Source: JANQHO01 sp965218075 (GTDB lineage: Bacteria; Bacteroidota; Bacteroidia; Flavobacteriales; Schleiferiaceae). From it: a stretch of DNA of 64,000 nucleotides. Position 1 is the first letter of the stretch; each line of letters starts with the position of its first letter. The translations under genes were made by a program, and so were the position numbers. Where the stretch lies: contig CBDCJZ010000003.1 in assembly GCA_965218075.1 (NCBI GenBank), positions 124,001 through 188,000 on the forward strand, given 5' to 3'. The notes under the pieces are model-generated. The model was not told the DNA's origin, ran no database searches, and saw nothing but the letters and a program-made list of their open reading frames with translations. Shown piece after piece: positions 1 through 7,679 of this stretch.

Positions 1-1
1 G

Positions 2-391
2 TCCGGTAAAATCGTGATTCAGTCTGATGGACGGAAACCCCAAATTAAGGGGAAATTAAAGTCTGTAAAAAGCCTGGGGTGGTATAGTGAAGATTATCAA
101 AAAGCACAGGTGAGCTACAACCTTACTGATATTAATCAGGCCGGCCTATTAGATGTTTTTCTGGCTACCAAAACTGAAGCTGAGGCTTTGAGTATTGAGG
201 TTACTGGAAGCGAGTTAATTGGCCTAGCTCCTTTGAGTGAATTCGTAAAAGCAGGTGAATATTTTGCCGCACCGGGAAGGCATACGAAAAGATTGATTCA
301 ATCAGCGGTACAAGGCTTGGGATTAGATGAGCTTGGGGCTTTTGATCCGCAGCTAAAAATAATTGAATACGCACTTAATAACTTGCAATAG
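2..391 (+). CDS. ftcD: glutamate formimidoyltransferase, C-terminal part (5' end outside window)
   Basis: The frame is open from the first bases, so the true start lies left of the window and the GTG at 14 is only an internal codon. About 129 residues are visible. AQVSYNLTD, VTGSELIGLAPL, and the closing LGLDEL, FDP and KIIEYA pieces match the C-terminal subdomain of formiminotransferases. The family transfers the formimino group of N-formimino-L-glutamate to tetrahydrofolate in cytoplasmic histidine degradation. The catalytic N-terminal subdomain is not in view, so activity cannot be judged. The gene ends with TAG at 389-391 and converges with the radical SAM gene. The family call is based on these remembered motifs only. 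Confidence 0.75.
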   Translation, partial: SGKIVIQSDGRKPQIKGKLKSVKSLGWYSEDYQKAQVSYNLTDINQAGLLDVFLATKTEAEALSIEVTGSELIGLAPLSEFVKAGEYFAAPGRHTKRLIQSAVQGLGLDELGAFDPQLKIIEYALNNLQ

Positions 392-573
392 GGCTTACCG
401 TCTTTGTAATTATTATGCTCATCTGTACTATCCTTTAACCAATATTTTATCACCTTATCGGAGATGGAAATGAATGTGCCCTAGGCAATTCAGCTAAGGG
501 CAAGTATAAGCCTAGTTGCTTGACGATAAAAAGTAATTTCGCTTATACCCTATATACAGTGTTATCGATATTA
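392..573. other. intergenic region between convergent genes, possible weak terminator
   Basis: No open reading frame of note. Two inverted repeats are visible: GCCCT at 478-482 with AGGGC at 497-501, and GTATAAGC at 504-511 with GCTTATAC at 541-548. The second spans 45 nt with a long loop and lies where both flanking genes end, so it could be a shared terminator, but neither has a clear T-run. Confidence 0.25.
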
Positions 574-1791
574 TCAATCGTATTTCTTCATATATTGTTT
601 GTATGTTAATCCTTCATCAAAACACCACTGATATTTCCCGTAGATTATTTCAATTATTCTTTTTGAAAAAAATTTTTCGAAAGTGCGCAACATCACAATG
701 TCATATTTTCGATGAAAATTAACCCAACATTGATTACAATTATGCACATATTCTTTATGTATCTTTTGAGTAGCAACTGAATTGAAAATTTCATCTAATG
801 TATTTTCATGAATATTTCCAAGTTTTAATCCTAAATTTTGGCAAATTGGGACATCTCCATTAGGATGTACTACAACGCTATCTAAAATACTGTAGCACTT
901 TAGTTTTGTTCGTTTCTTTCTCCATTCATCATATAATAGCAAAAAATCAAAATTTTCTAAGGTGGTCTTTACTGATTCGGGAATTAGTTTCTGAAAATTT
1001 GAAATGCCGTTGAGTTTAGATTCACTGTGTTTAGGTATTGAAATAGCTTGATATTGCAGTTCATTAAGAGTGCCTTTTTTTGTAGTTGACACTTTTGCCA
1101 ATTTATTTTTTACCTTCCCAAAGGTAAGCAATTCGTCATTTTTTAATGAAGCAATTTCCGTTTCATGAGCTTTTTCTACGGTATCGAAAAGCTCGATATC
1201 GTTATAAACACCTACTCTGACATCAATATTATTTTCATTACAAACTCTAATAACATGATCTAAATCTTCAAAATGGTTGTACGGGGACAAAGTAAACATA
1301 GCTGATATGGGCACGGAGTCTTTACATTCTTTTATTACTTTCAGAACGTTCTCATAACCATCTTTCCCTCTCATGTACTTATAGGTCTCTTTGTTTCCAT
1401 CAAGCGATACGTATAACCTTTTTGGTGGATATTTTTTGACTGCTTCAATTACGTTATGAGGCTTGAGGCAGTTAGAAAGGAGATCGAAATTGGGATGATT
1501 TTTTGAAAACCATTCCAATATCTTGTCGGCTTCCGGATGTAATAAAAATTCACCCCCCTCTAAACCTACGATTGTGTCTTTACTGACACATTTACTATTC
1601 AAGATTCCAATGATTTTCTCAAGTGGGAGGTGCTTCACGGGTCGCTTTGCCCAAATGAGACAATGTTTACAACCCGAATCGCATAAATCCGTTCCGTAAA
1701 TCATCAAGGTAGATAGCTTTTTATTGTTCGGCCTTGTGATGTTATTTACAAATCTTATCCCCCTTTTTAGGTAGTCTAATTTACTGTACAT
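574..1791 (-). CDS. radical SAM protein with SPASM-like C-terminal cysteines
   Basis: A 405-residue cytoplasmic radical SAM enzyme. The Fe4S4-binding motif C37-x3-C41-x2-C44 (CDSGCKHC) is followed by EGGEF, a variant of the usual GGEP SAM-binding motif, and by YVSLDG in the barrel. The C-terminal third has a SPASM-like pattern for an auxiliary cluster: CYSILDSVVVHPNGD, then C in PICQNLG, the GNI..NTLDEIFNS stretch, and C-x2-C in NCNQCW. Such proteins modify peptides, sugars or cofactors; the substrate here is unknown. The ATG at 1791 lies inside the 3' end of the upstream oxidoreductase gene (11-nt overlap), so the two are very likely co-translated and may act on one substrate. The DNA is more AT-rich than the housekeeping genes nearby, which fits a transferred or surface-biosynthesis locus. 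Confidence 0.8.
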   Translation of the reverse strand: MYSKLDYLKRGIRFVNNITRPNNKKLSTLMIYGTDLCDSGCKHCLIWAKRPVKHLPLEKIIGILNSKCVSKDTIVGLEGGEFLLHPEADKILEWFSKNHPNFDLLSNCLKPHNVIEAVKKYPPKRLYVSLDGNKETYKYMRGKDGYENVLKVIKECKDSVPISAMFTLSPYNHFEDLDHVIRVCNENNIDVRVGVYNDIELFDTVEKAHETEIASLKNDELLTFGKVKNKLAKVSTTKKGTLNELQYQAISIPKHSESKLNGISNFQKLIPESVKTTLENFDFLLLYDEWRKKRTKLKCYSILDSVVVHPNGDVPICQNLGLKLGNIHENTLDEIFNSVATQKIHKEYVHNCNQCWVNFHRKYDIVMLRTFEKFFSKRIIEIIYGKYQWCFDEGLTYKQYMKKYD

Positions 1792-2833
1792 GAACCTTGT
1801 TTTTAATTTTTGTCAATACTTGATAAACACCTATGCAACTGGACAATGTAGAGTTATTTATCCCTCTATTTGATTCGCAAATGTCAACGAAATTTTTTAT
1901 TTCAGCAAAATATCCTGAACTATACAATTGATTGTTCTGAAGTACCGGGTTAAAGCTGTTTCTTTGATTCAATGTAATGATAGATTGTTTATTATCAAAT
2001 AGCTTTTCTTTGGGTATTTTGAAGAAAGAGCCACTTTTTGGATTAAATGTAAGCTCTTCTGTGTTCGTGATTTCGTAAACCCCTTTTGATGTATTTACTA
2101 TCAGTTTTTCCATGGCGTTTTTCCAAGAGTAATCCGTAGATAACTCGACTGCCCCCACGGTTTTATTTTCATGGGTTAATTGTAAAAAAACGGTTGTCGA
2201 ATTTTTTGAATATTTTACGAGTATATGCTGGGATCTAACTCTGCCAAATAAAAAGATGATGAGGGCTATTGGATGGATAAAAAGGTCAAGAAAGGGATCT
2301 CCCTCCGGATAAGCTCCTGTAATAAAACGATAATTGTAAGTACATTTATTTTCCACCTGGTTTTTTAACTTCAAGTTACAAGGGGCATATTGTTTTTGAA
2401 ACCCCACTAAACAAGTGCCTTTCGATGCTTTTTCTACTTCAATCAGTTCGTCTAACGCTTCACTTGTTAGGCAAGGTGGTTTTTCTACAAATACATTTTT
2501 ATTCGCTTGAAGAGCTTTTTTTACTAAGTCAAAATGAGCTTTTGCTTGTGTACATATAAAAATACCTGATATTTCATCATCCTTTAAAACTGTTTCGATA
2601 TTATTGGTACCAGTGCTGTTTAGAAAGCTTTGGTCAATAGATTTAGCATTTTCAATACTTTTTGTTAGGATGTACTTCAAGTTCACCCTGAGATAGTTAA
2701 TAACAGGGTACAAGTTATTTATACTATGGCTACCCATCCCAACGAATGAATATTTTTTTCTATGATTTATTTTCAGATAATGCTGCTTTTGTTTATTTTT
2801 TAAGTATGGAATTAGCTTTTCTATCACTTCCAA
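1781..2833 (-). CDS. Gfo/Idh/MocA family oxidoreductase
   Basis: A 350-residue predicted NAD(P)-dependent oxidoreductase. The Rossmann glycine motif VGMGS is at residues 31-35, later than usual, after a lysine-rich N-terminal extension of about 28 residues. The diagnostic EKP motif (VFVEKPP) is at 115-120. LVGFQKQYAP after it is typical of the branch related to the C-terminal half of bi-domain oxidoreductases found in surface-polysaccharide clusters. Family members oxidise or epimerise sugars or related alcohols. The 11-nt overlap with the downstream radical SAM gene indicates a two-gene operon. The substrate cannot be read from the sequence. No glycosyltransferases are visible in this window, so a polysaccharide role is only an inference. 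Confidence 0.75.
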   Translation of the reverse strand: MEVIEKLIPYLKNKQKQHYLKINHRKKYSFVGMGSHSINNLYPVINYLRVNLKYILTKSIENAKSIDQSFLNSTGTNNIETVLKDDEISGIFICTQAKAHFDLVKKALQANKNVFVEKPPCLTSEALDELIEVEKASKGTCLVGFQKQYAPCNLKLKNQVENKCTYNYRFITGAYPEGDPFLDLFIHPIALIIFLFGRVRSQHILVKYSKNSTTVFLQLTHENKTVGAVELSTDYSWKNAMEKLIVNTSKGVYEITNTEELTFNPKSGSFFKIPKEKLFDNKQSIITLNQRNSFNPVLQNNQLYSSGYFAEIKNFVDICESNRGINNSTLSSCIGVYQVLTKIKNKVHVQ

Positions 2834-2944
2834 TCTTTCATATGGTTGAATAACATTCTATTACTATTATGAACGCAATATAGAAAAAAATTACATCAAA
2901 GATGGTATGCCGAATTGGATAGCTTGGGTTATCTCCCGAATAAT

Positions 2945-3033
2945 ATGCAACGCAAATTTACGATTTTAGCCTTTCTGGGACTGATTTTTTATTGGGGATA
3001 CCCTTAAAGGCTCAGTCTTCTATGTCTTTCGAC
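2945..3033 (+). pseudogene. truncated 5' fragment of the 4770 hydrolase gene, copy 1
   Basis: The ATG at 2945 opens the same signal peptide as the gene at 4770 (MQRKFTILAFLGLIFY) but reaches TAA at 3005-3007 after 20 codons, where extra bases follow the codons for GYP. Nucleotide similarity to the gene at 4770 continues through TCTTTCGAC at 3033 and then stops. It is a duplication scar, although a 20-residue peptide could still be translated. Confidence 0.7.
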
Positions 3034-3097
3034 GCTTATGGATAGAACAAGCCCAACCCACATCGGTATTTAAAAAAATCACTACATTTCCCGTTAA

Positions 3098-3835
3098 ATG
3101 TTACCATCAATAGGGGATCTAAAATTAATAGCCCCAGCAGTTTCGCTGAGCTTATTGCTGCTGAGCTGTGAGAAAGAGCCCAGCTTACATACCACGGTAA
3201 AAGGGCAGATAGTGAGTTTTGGCACTAACAATTATCCTGGCAATGACACTATACGTGCTATACTCCAGTTTCAAAAACAAGTTTCCAAAGAATTATTTTC
3301 ATTCCGACCGAGCAGGTGGGAAATCCTACGCAATATTGAAACCGATACAAAGGGGAGGTTTCACTTTAGCTTTAAGGCAGAAAAGTACTCAACTGATTGG
3401 GACTATCGTCTAGTACCCAAAACCAGATTTAAGCTGTATTATGGTCCCCATCTTGCCTATGACCCAAGTGTTCCTCTGATAGAAGGAGGTGTTTCTTTAG
3501 CAAAAGGAGAGATGTCTATAGATATTGGAAAGACGAATAATATAATTATTGTATACATTCCTCGTGCATGGACGAGGCTACATGTCAGAAACATAATTAG
3601 TCCGCAACCAGGTGATGAGCTGGCTGTTTGGAGCTTATACGCCGCTGACCAAATAGTAAGGGGTGATTTCCGTGGCGCTTTTAATGATACCGTCATAGTA
3701 AACAAATGGGGAAATGATAATACTATCATGCGGGCTTATCTATCTAGGCGGGGCGAGGTTTATAGAGTAGGAGGAGATAGGGTTTTCGTGCCACCTTTCG
3801 ATACGATTTATCATTTAATAGAAATAGATCTTTAA
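3098..3835 (+). CDS. predicted lipoprotein, tandem copy 1
   Basis: A 245-residue protein with a lipoprotein signal: hydrophobic SLSLLLL directly before the lipobox LLSC, with Cys24 as the expected lipidation site. The mature part starts EKEPSL and contains VKGQIVSFG and DTKGRFHFSFKA, a pattern resembling the transthyretin or carboxypeptidase-regulatory-like beta-sandwich of many Bacteroidota surface lipoproteins; the rest looks beta-rich. No enzyme motif is visible. It differs from copy 2 at scattered positions (for example Leu2, Trp100, Arg109) and lacks one residue near the C-terminus. Its position directly before the secreted hydrolase suggests a partner or envelope anchor role, which is inference. 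I do not recognise a named family. Confidence 0.7.
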   Translation: MLPSIGDLKLIAPAVSLSLLLLSCEKEPSLHTTVKGQIVSFGTNNYPGNDTIRAILQFQKQVSKELFSFRPSRWEILRNIETDTKGRFHFSFKAEKYSTDWDYRLVPKTRFKLYYGPHLAYDPSVPLIEGGVSLAKGEMSIDIGKTNNIIIVYIPRAWTRLHVRNIISPQPGDELAVWSLYAADQIVRGDFRGAFNDTVIVNKWGNDNTIMRAYLSRRGEVYRVGGDRVFVPPFDTIYHLIEIDL

Positions 3836-3855
3836 AACTCAAATATCCATATAAT

Positions 3856-3944
3856 ATGCAACGCAAATTTACGATTTTAGCCTTTCTGGGACTGATTTTT
3901 TATGGGGGATACCCTTAAAGGCTCAGTCTTCTATGTCTTTCGAC
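3856..3944 (+). pseudogene. truncated 5' fragment of the 4770 hydrolase gene, copy 2
   Basis: Same structure as the fragment at 2945: ATG at 3856, 20 codons, TAA at 3916-3918, and similarity to the 4770 gene ending at 3944. This copy reads FYGGYP like the intact gene, whereas copy 1 reads FYWGYP. Confidence 0.7.
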
Positions 3945-4008
3945 GCTTATGGATAGAACAAGCCCAACCCACATCGGTATTTAAAAAAATCACTACATTT
4001 CCCGTCAA

Positions 4009-4749
4009 ATGTCACCATCAATAGGGGATCTAAAATTAATAGCCCCAGCAGTTTCGCTGAGCTTATTGCTGCTGAGCTGTGAGAAAGAGCCCAGCTTACA
4101 TACCACGGTAAAAGGGCAGATAGTGAGTTTTGGCACTAACAATTATCCTGGCAATGACACTATACGTGCTATACTCCAGTTTCAAAAACAAGTTTCCAAA
4201 GAATTATTTTCATTCCGACCGAGCAGGTGGGAAATCCTACGCAATATTGAAACCGATACAAAGGGGAGGTTTCACTTTAGCTTTAAGGCAGAAAAGTACT
4301 CAACTGATGGGGACTATCGTCTAGTACCCAAAACCAGCTTTGAGCTGCATTATGGTCCCGATCATGCCTATGACCCAAGTGTTCCTCTGATAGAAGGAGG
4401 TGTTTCTTTAGCAGACGGAGAGATGTCTATAGATATTGGAAAGACGAATAATATAATTATTGTATACATTCCTCGTGCATGGATGAGGCTACATGTCAGA
4501 AACATAATTAGTCCGCAACCAGGTGATGAGCTGGCTGTTTGGAGCTTAAACGCCGGTAAACAAATAATAGTAAGGGGTGATTTCCGTGGCGCTTTTAATG
4601 ATACCGTCATAGTAAACAAATGGGGAAATGCTAATGCTATCATGCGGGCTTATCTATCTAGGCGGGGCGAGGTTTATACAGTAGGAGGAGATAGGGTTTT
4701 CGTGCCACCTTTCGATACGATTTACCATTTAATAGAAATAGATCTTTAA
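4009..4749 (+). CDS. predicted lipoprotein, tandem copy 2
   Basis: A 246-residue near-duplicate of the protein at 3098. The lipobox LLSC (Cys24) and beta-sandwich-like segments VKGQIVSFG and DTKGRFHFSF are kept. Changes include Leu2 to Ser, Trp100 to Gly, Arg109 to Ser and an extra residue near the stretch GKQIIVRGDF. The open frames of both copies are intact, so both may be expressed or the duplication may be recent. The gene ends 20 bp before the ATG of the hydrolase gene, close enough for one transcript. Function unknown; beta-sandwich lipoprotein is the best description. Confidence 0.7.
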   Translation: MSPSIGDLKLIAPAVSLSLLLLSCEKEPSLHTTVKGQIVSFGTNNYPGNDTIRAILQFQKQVSKELFSFRPSRWEILRNIETDTKGRFHFSFKAEKYSTDGDYRLVPKTSFELHYGPDHAYDPSVPLIEGGVSLADGEMSIDIGKTNNIIIVYIPRAWMRLHVRNIISPQPGDELAVWSLNAGKQIIVRGDFRGAFNDTVIVNKWGNANAIMRAYLSRRGEVYTVGGDRVFVPPFDTIYHLIEIDL

Positions 4750-4769
4750 AACTCAAATATCCATATAAT

Positions 4770-7658
4770 ATGCAACGCAAATTTACGATTTTAGCCTTTC
4801 TGGGACTGATTTTTTATGGGGGATACCCTAAGGCTCAGCCTTCTATGTCTTTCGACAGCCTAAAGGTTCGCTATGAATACTTAGAACCCTATGTAGAAAC
4901 GGGAATTTTAATTGACCGAAATCCTCAAGCCCTGATTGCCGGCCCCTCAAACTTCAGTCCTCTTCGGTTTGCCGGACAGGATAGCTCCTGTAATGGAATC
5001 CAGTTTGAAGATATTTATGAGCTGATGTATCATGCTGCTTACCAGGCTGACATCTTGTTCGGTATGCATCCAAACCAGTTTGATAACGAGCTGGAAATAG
5101 CCACTTATGGACAGATAATATCGGGCTTACCACTAGCCCAAACCCATAACCTATATCCTAAAGTAGATATGGTGATGGGGCTTCTAGCTCTTAAATATCA
5201 ACAAATAACCTCCACTGCGTGGGATAGCTCCTATATTACTATAGATACCAATACCAACCGCTTTCATTTTAATGACCGATGGCATTTAACTGATACCGTT
5301 TACTTGGATTCTACCAATCTTTCCCGGTATACGGTAGCGGATACCACTGTGTACCGCGATTCGGTAGAGATGGTCAATTTGAGCTTGTCGAAACATTTAG
5401 TGATGGCTTTAGCCGGCATGCGGGAAGTGGTTTTTAGTTCGGCATCAAAAGTAACTTTTTATTTTCCGGAAAATTTTTTGATCCAAAACCTAGGCTTAGA
5501 TAGCATGAATATAGACTTTGGCGACGGAAATGGCTATCGGTCTCTTCCCTCAGACAGTATTACCATCACCTATCCATCTTTTGGAACAAAAATCGTCAGG
5601 CTAGAGTTAAGGCAACATAACCCTAGTTTAGATTTAGACCAGTATCCTACTGTGAAAACGGAATTTACCTTGGCAGATATCAATCAGGGTAAGCCAGGCC
5701 TCACCATTCTACTACCGGGACAGAGAACGGGGAGCTGCACTGTTCCAATGCCTGAGGGGATCGGTACGGGAAGGGCTGATATATGGTTCCGTCACGGTGC
5801 TGACTCTACCGATCAGCGTATTATAAAGCCCGTTATTATAGTAGAAGGTTTTGAGTCGATTTCTCCTGTTTCCGAGACCAAAGATAAGTGTGATGGATGC
5901 GGTTGCGGGAATAATAATTGGGCGAGCTTTTCCAGCGGGGTTTTTTCCAATGAACCAACTGCCTTGGACACCATTCCCGAGTTTATAGATTCCCTACGAA
6001 CAGCAGGCTATGATGTTGTTCTTCTCGATTTAGAAACCAATAGGGCAACCATCCAGAAAAACGGCAATTTACTTATCAATCTGATTCAGGAGATTAACAT
6101 TGAGCTGGATAGTGCAAACTCGGATGAGGAGATAGTATTGATTGGGGCTAGCATGGGCGGGTTGATTGCCCGGTATGGAGCCAGGAAAATGGAAATGAAA
6201 GGCTGTTGCCATAACATAAGATTATACGTTACCTTTTCCACTCCACACCGAGGAGCTAACATACCATTGGGCATACAAGAGTTTATATATGCCTTGGGAC
6301 ATGATCTTAATGCGTTTGGCAACGGTGACCCTGCTAAAGAGAAGTATAAATTGATTCTCAACAGCCCTGCATCTCGGCAAATGCTAGTGTATCACCGTGA
6401 CTCTTTAGCTAAGGTAGAACGAGATGCTTTTATGGACCTACTAGATAGCCTAGGCCACCCTCAGCAGTGCAGACGCATAGCCCTAACTAATGGAAGTGTA
6501 ACCGCTATTAAACAGAATGATAATGGTAAATTTTTATCTTCCAACAGCCCTTTGGTAGAGCTTATTGTTGACTGCTATGCTCCGGTAACGGTACCCGGTA
6601 TAATTGTTCCTATTTTAAGCATAGCTAGTCTTACTAGGATTGGGAAAAGTGGGCAGGGTGGCATCTGGCCGTTGATATATGCCAAAGCTTATACTATTGG
6701 GAATTACTCAGGTTCAGGTGGTCAATTGGAATTAGAGCGGGGAGCCAGTTTTCATAGTAATCATTTTGGTCTGTGGCAGCATCTTATAATTTGCTTCCTT
6801 GGAACGGTGGTTTTTCTCATCTCTCTGCTTACACATGACATAACTTTTTGGACGGCTGTTCTTGTCAGTCTTGCCAGTTTCGGTGCCTGTATTACCTGTC
6901 CTTGGATAGCATGGTCAAAGTTAAAATCTAGCCTTATCATTGGAGCGTTCTATTCGGGTATATTAGTTCTCAGTCTAATTGCTGTTCAAAGCCAAAACCC
7001 CCATACTACATATAATGTCTATTCGAGTCATTCCACTTTGGCCTACGACAATGCACCGGGAGATTATATCAAAACTCCAGAAGAAATAGTAAAATTGGGT
7101 AAAGGCTTGGTAAAAGCTTATTATCCCCGACATACCTTTATTACTTCTACTAGTGCACTAGACATCGATACAACCGATATTGAGATAAATATTAGACAAC
7201 AGAAAATTATAGAAAAAAACCTCACTCCTTTTCAAGCTTATTGGGCTCTGCTCGAAACCGGGAAGGGAGAAGAGGAAACAAGAGTTTCAGAGAATACCGA
7301 GCACGTGGAGATAAGGCGGGATAACATTCATTGGTTGATGGACCAAATCAGGAAAAGCGATTACCACCTGCGGGATTCATCTAATCTGCATTATAAGCAA
7401 TTGCAGACTTATTACAATTTTGCAAAACCCAATGGGGATAGTATTCCTTATCAAAACTTTCTGAAGAGTGTAGATATACAAATTGGCGGTAAGCTATACG
7501 TTAACAAAAACGACCAAATCGGTTATTTGGGCAGTCAGCTTTATCCCAAGCAATCCGATCATTTTGAGCTGGCTACCCGTTGGGGAGCTTGCGATAGTAC
7601 CGTTGTGAGAATTCAAAATGGCGGATTTTTCACAATTGGTGATAACAACTTGATCTAG
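4770..7658 (+). CDS. secreted alpha/beta hydrolase (PGAP1/lipase-like), N-terminal part of an interrupted giant protein
   Basis: A 962-residue reading frame. Signal peptide MQRKFTILAFLGLIFYGGYP ends at KAQ. Around residues 240-280 a PKD-like segment (NIDFGDGNGY) precedes a hydrolase domain: VIIVEGFES, then the nucleophile elbow GASMGG with Ser461, then FSTPHRGANIPL. This pattern is typical of PGAP1-like and lipase-type hydrolases; His in YSSHSTLAYDN may complete the triad. Residues about 672-739 form three strongly hydrophobic stretches, odd for an exported protein. The frame ends in TAG at 7656-7658, but the same frame reopens at once (DTVNTADMRF) and runs to 9977 through a beta-helix and a T9SS sorting domain. 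The two frames are therefore probably one gene of about 1735 codons with a nonsense mutation, a read-through site or a sequence error. Confidence 0.75.
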   Translation: MQRKFTILAFLGLIFYGGYPKAQPSMSFDSLKVRYEYLEPYVETGILIDRNPQALIAGPSNFSPLRFAGQDSSCNGIQFEDIYELMYHAAYQADILFGMHPNQFDNELEIATYGQIISGLPLAQTHNLYPKVDMVMGLLALKYQQITSTAWDSSYITIDTNTNRFHFNDRWHLTDTVYLDSTNLSRYTVADTTVYRDSVEMVNLSLSKHLVMALAGMREVVFSSASKVTFYFPENFLIQNLGLDSMNIDFGDGNGYRSLPSDSITITYPSFGTKIVRLELRQHNPSLDLDQYPTVKTEFTLADINQGKPGLTILLPGQRTGSCTVPMPEGIGTGRADIWFRHGADSTDQRIIKPVIIVEGFESISPVSETKDKCDGCGCGNNNWASFSSGVFSNEPTALDTIPEFIDSLRTAGYDVVLLDLETNRATIQKNGNLLINLIQEINIELDSANSDEEIVLIGASMGGLIARYGARKMEMKGCCHNIRLYVTFSTPHRGANIPLGIQEFIYALGHDLNAFGNGDPAKEKYKLILNSPASRQMLVYHRDSLAKVERDAFMDLLDSLGHPQQCRRIALTNGSVTAIKQNDNGKFLSSNSPLVELIVDCYAPVTVPGIIVPILSIASLTRIGKSGQGGIWPLIYAKAYTIGNYSGSGGQLELERGASFHSNHFGLWQHLIICFLGTVVFLISLLTHDITFWTAVLVSLASFGACITCPWIAWSKLKSSLIIGAFYSGILVLSLIAVQSQNPHTTYNVYSSHSTLAYDNAPGDYIKTPEEIVKLGKGLVKAYYPRHTFITSTSALDIDTTDIEINIRQQKIIEKNLTPFQAYWALLETGKGEEETRVSENTEHVEIRRDNIHWLMDQIRKSDYHLRDSSNLHYKQLQTYYNFAKPNGDSIPYQNFLKSVDIQIGGKLYVNKNDQIGYLGSQLYPKQSDHFELATRWGACDSTVVRIQNGGFFTIGDNNLI

Positions 7659-7679
7659 GATACTGTTAATACAGCGGAT

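Larger units (their letters stand above)
2940..4764 (+). repeat. tandem duplication of a [gene-start fragment + lipoprotein gene] unit
   Basis: Unit 1 (2940-3850) and unit 2 (3851-4764) are nearly identical over about 911 and 914 bp. The 3-bp difference is one codon in the lipoprotein gene. Each unit begins with a broken copy of the first 89 bases of the hydrolase gene that starts at 4770, so that gene start occurs three times at spacings of 911 and 914 bp. Only the third copy leads into a long reading frame. Confidence 0.85.

Noticed and set aside
3219..4324. 64-codon frames at 3219 and 4130 within the lipoprotein genes
   Set aside because: They are out-of-frame shadows; the lipoprotein frames have signal peptides and are conserved between copies.
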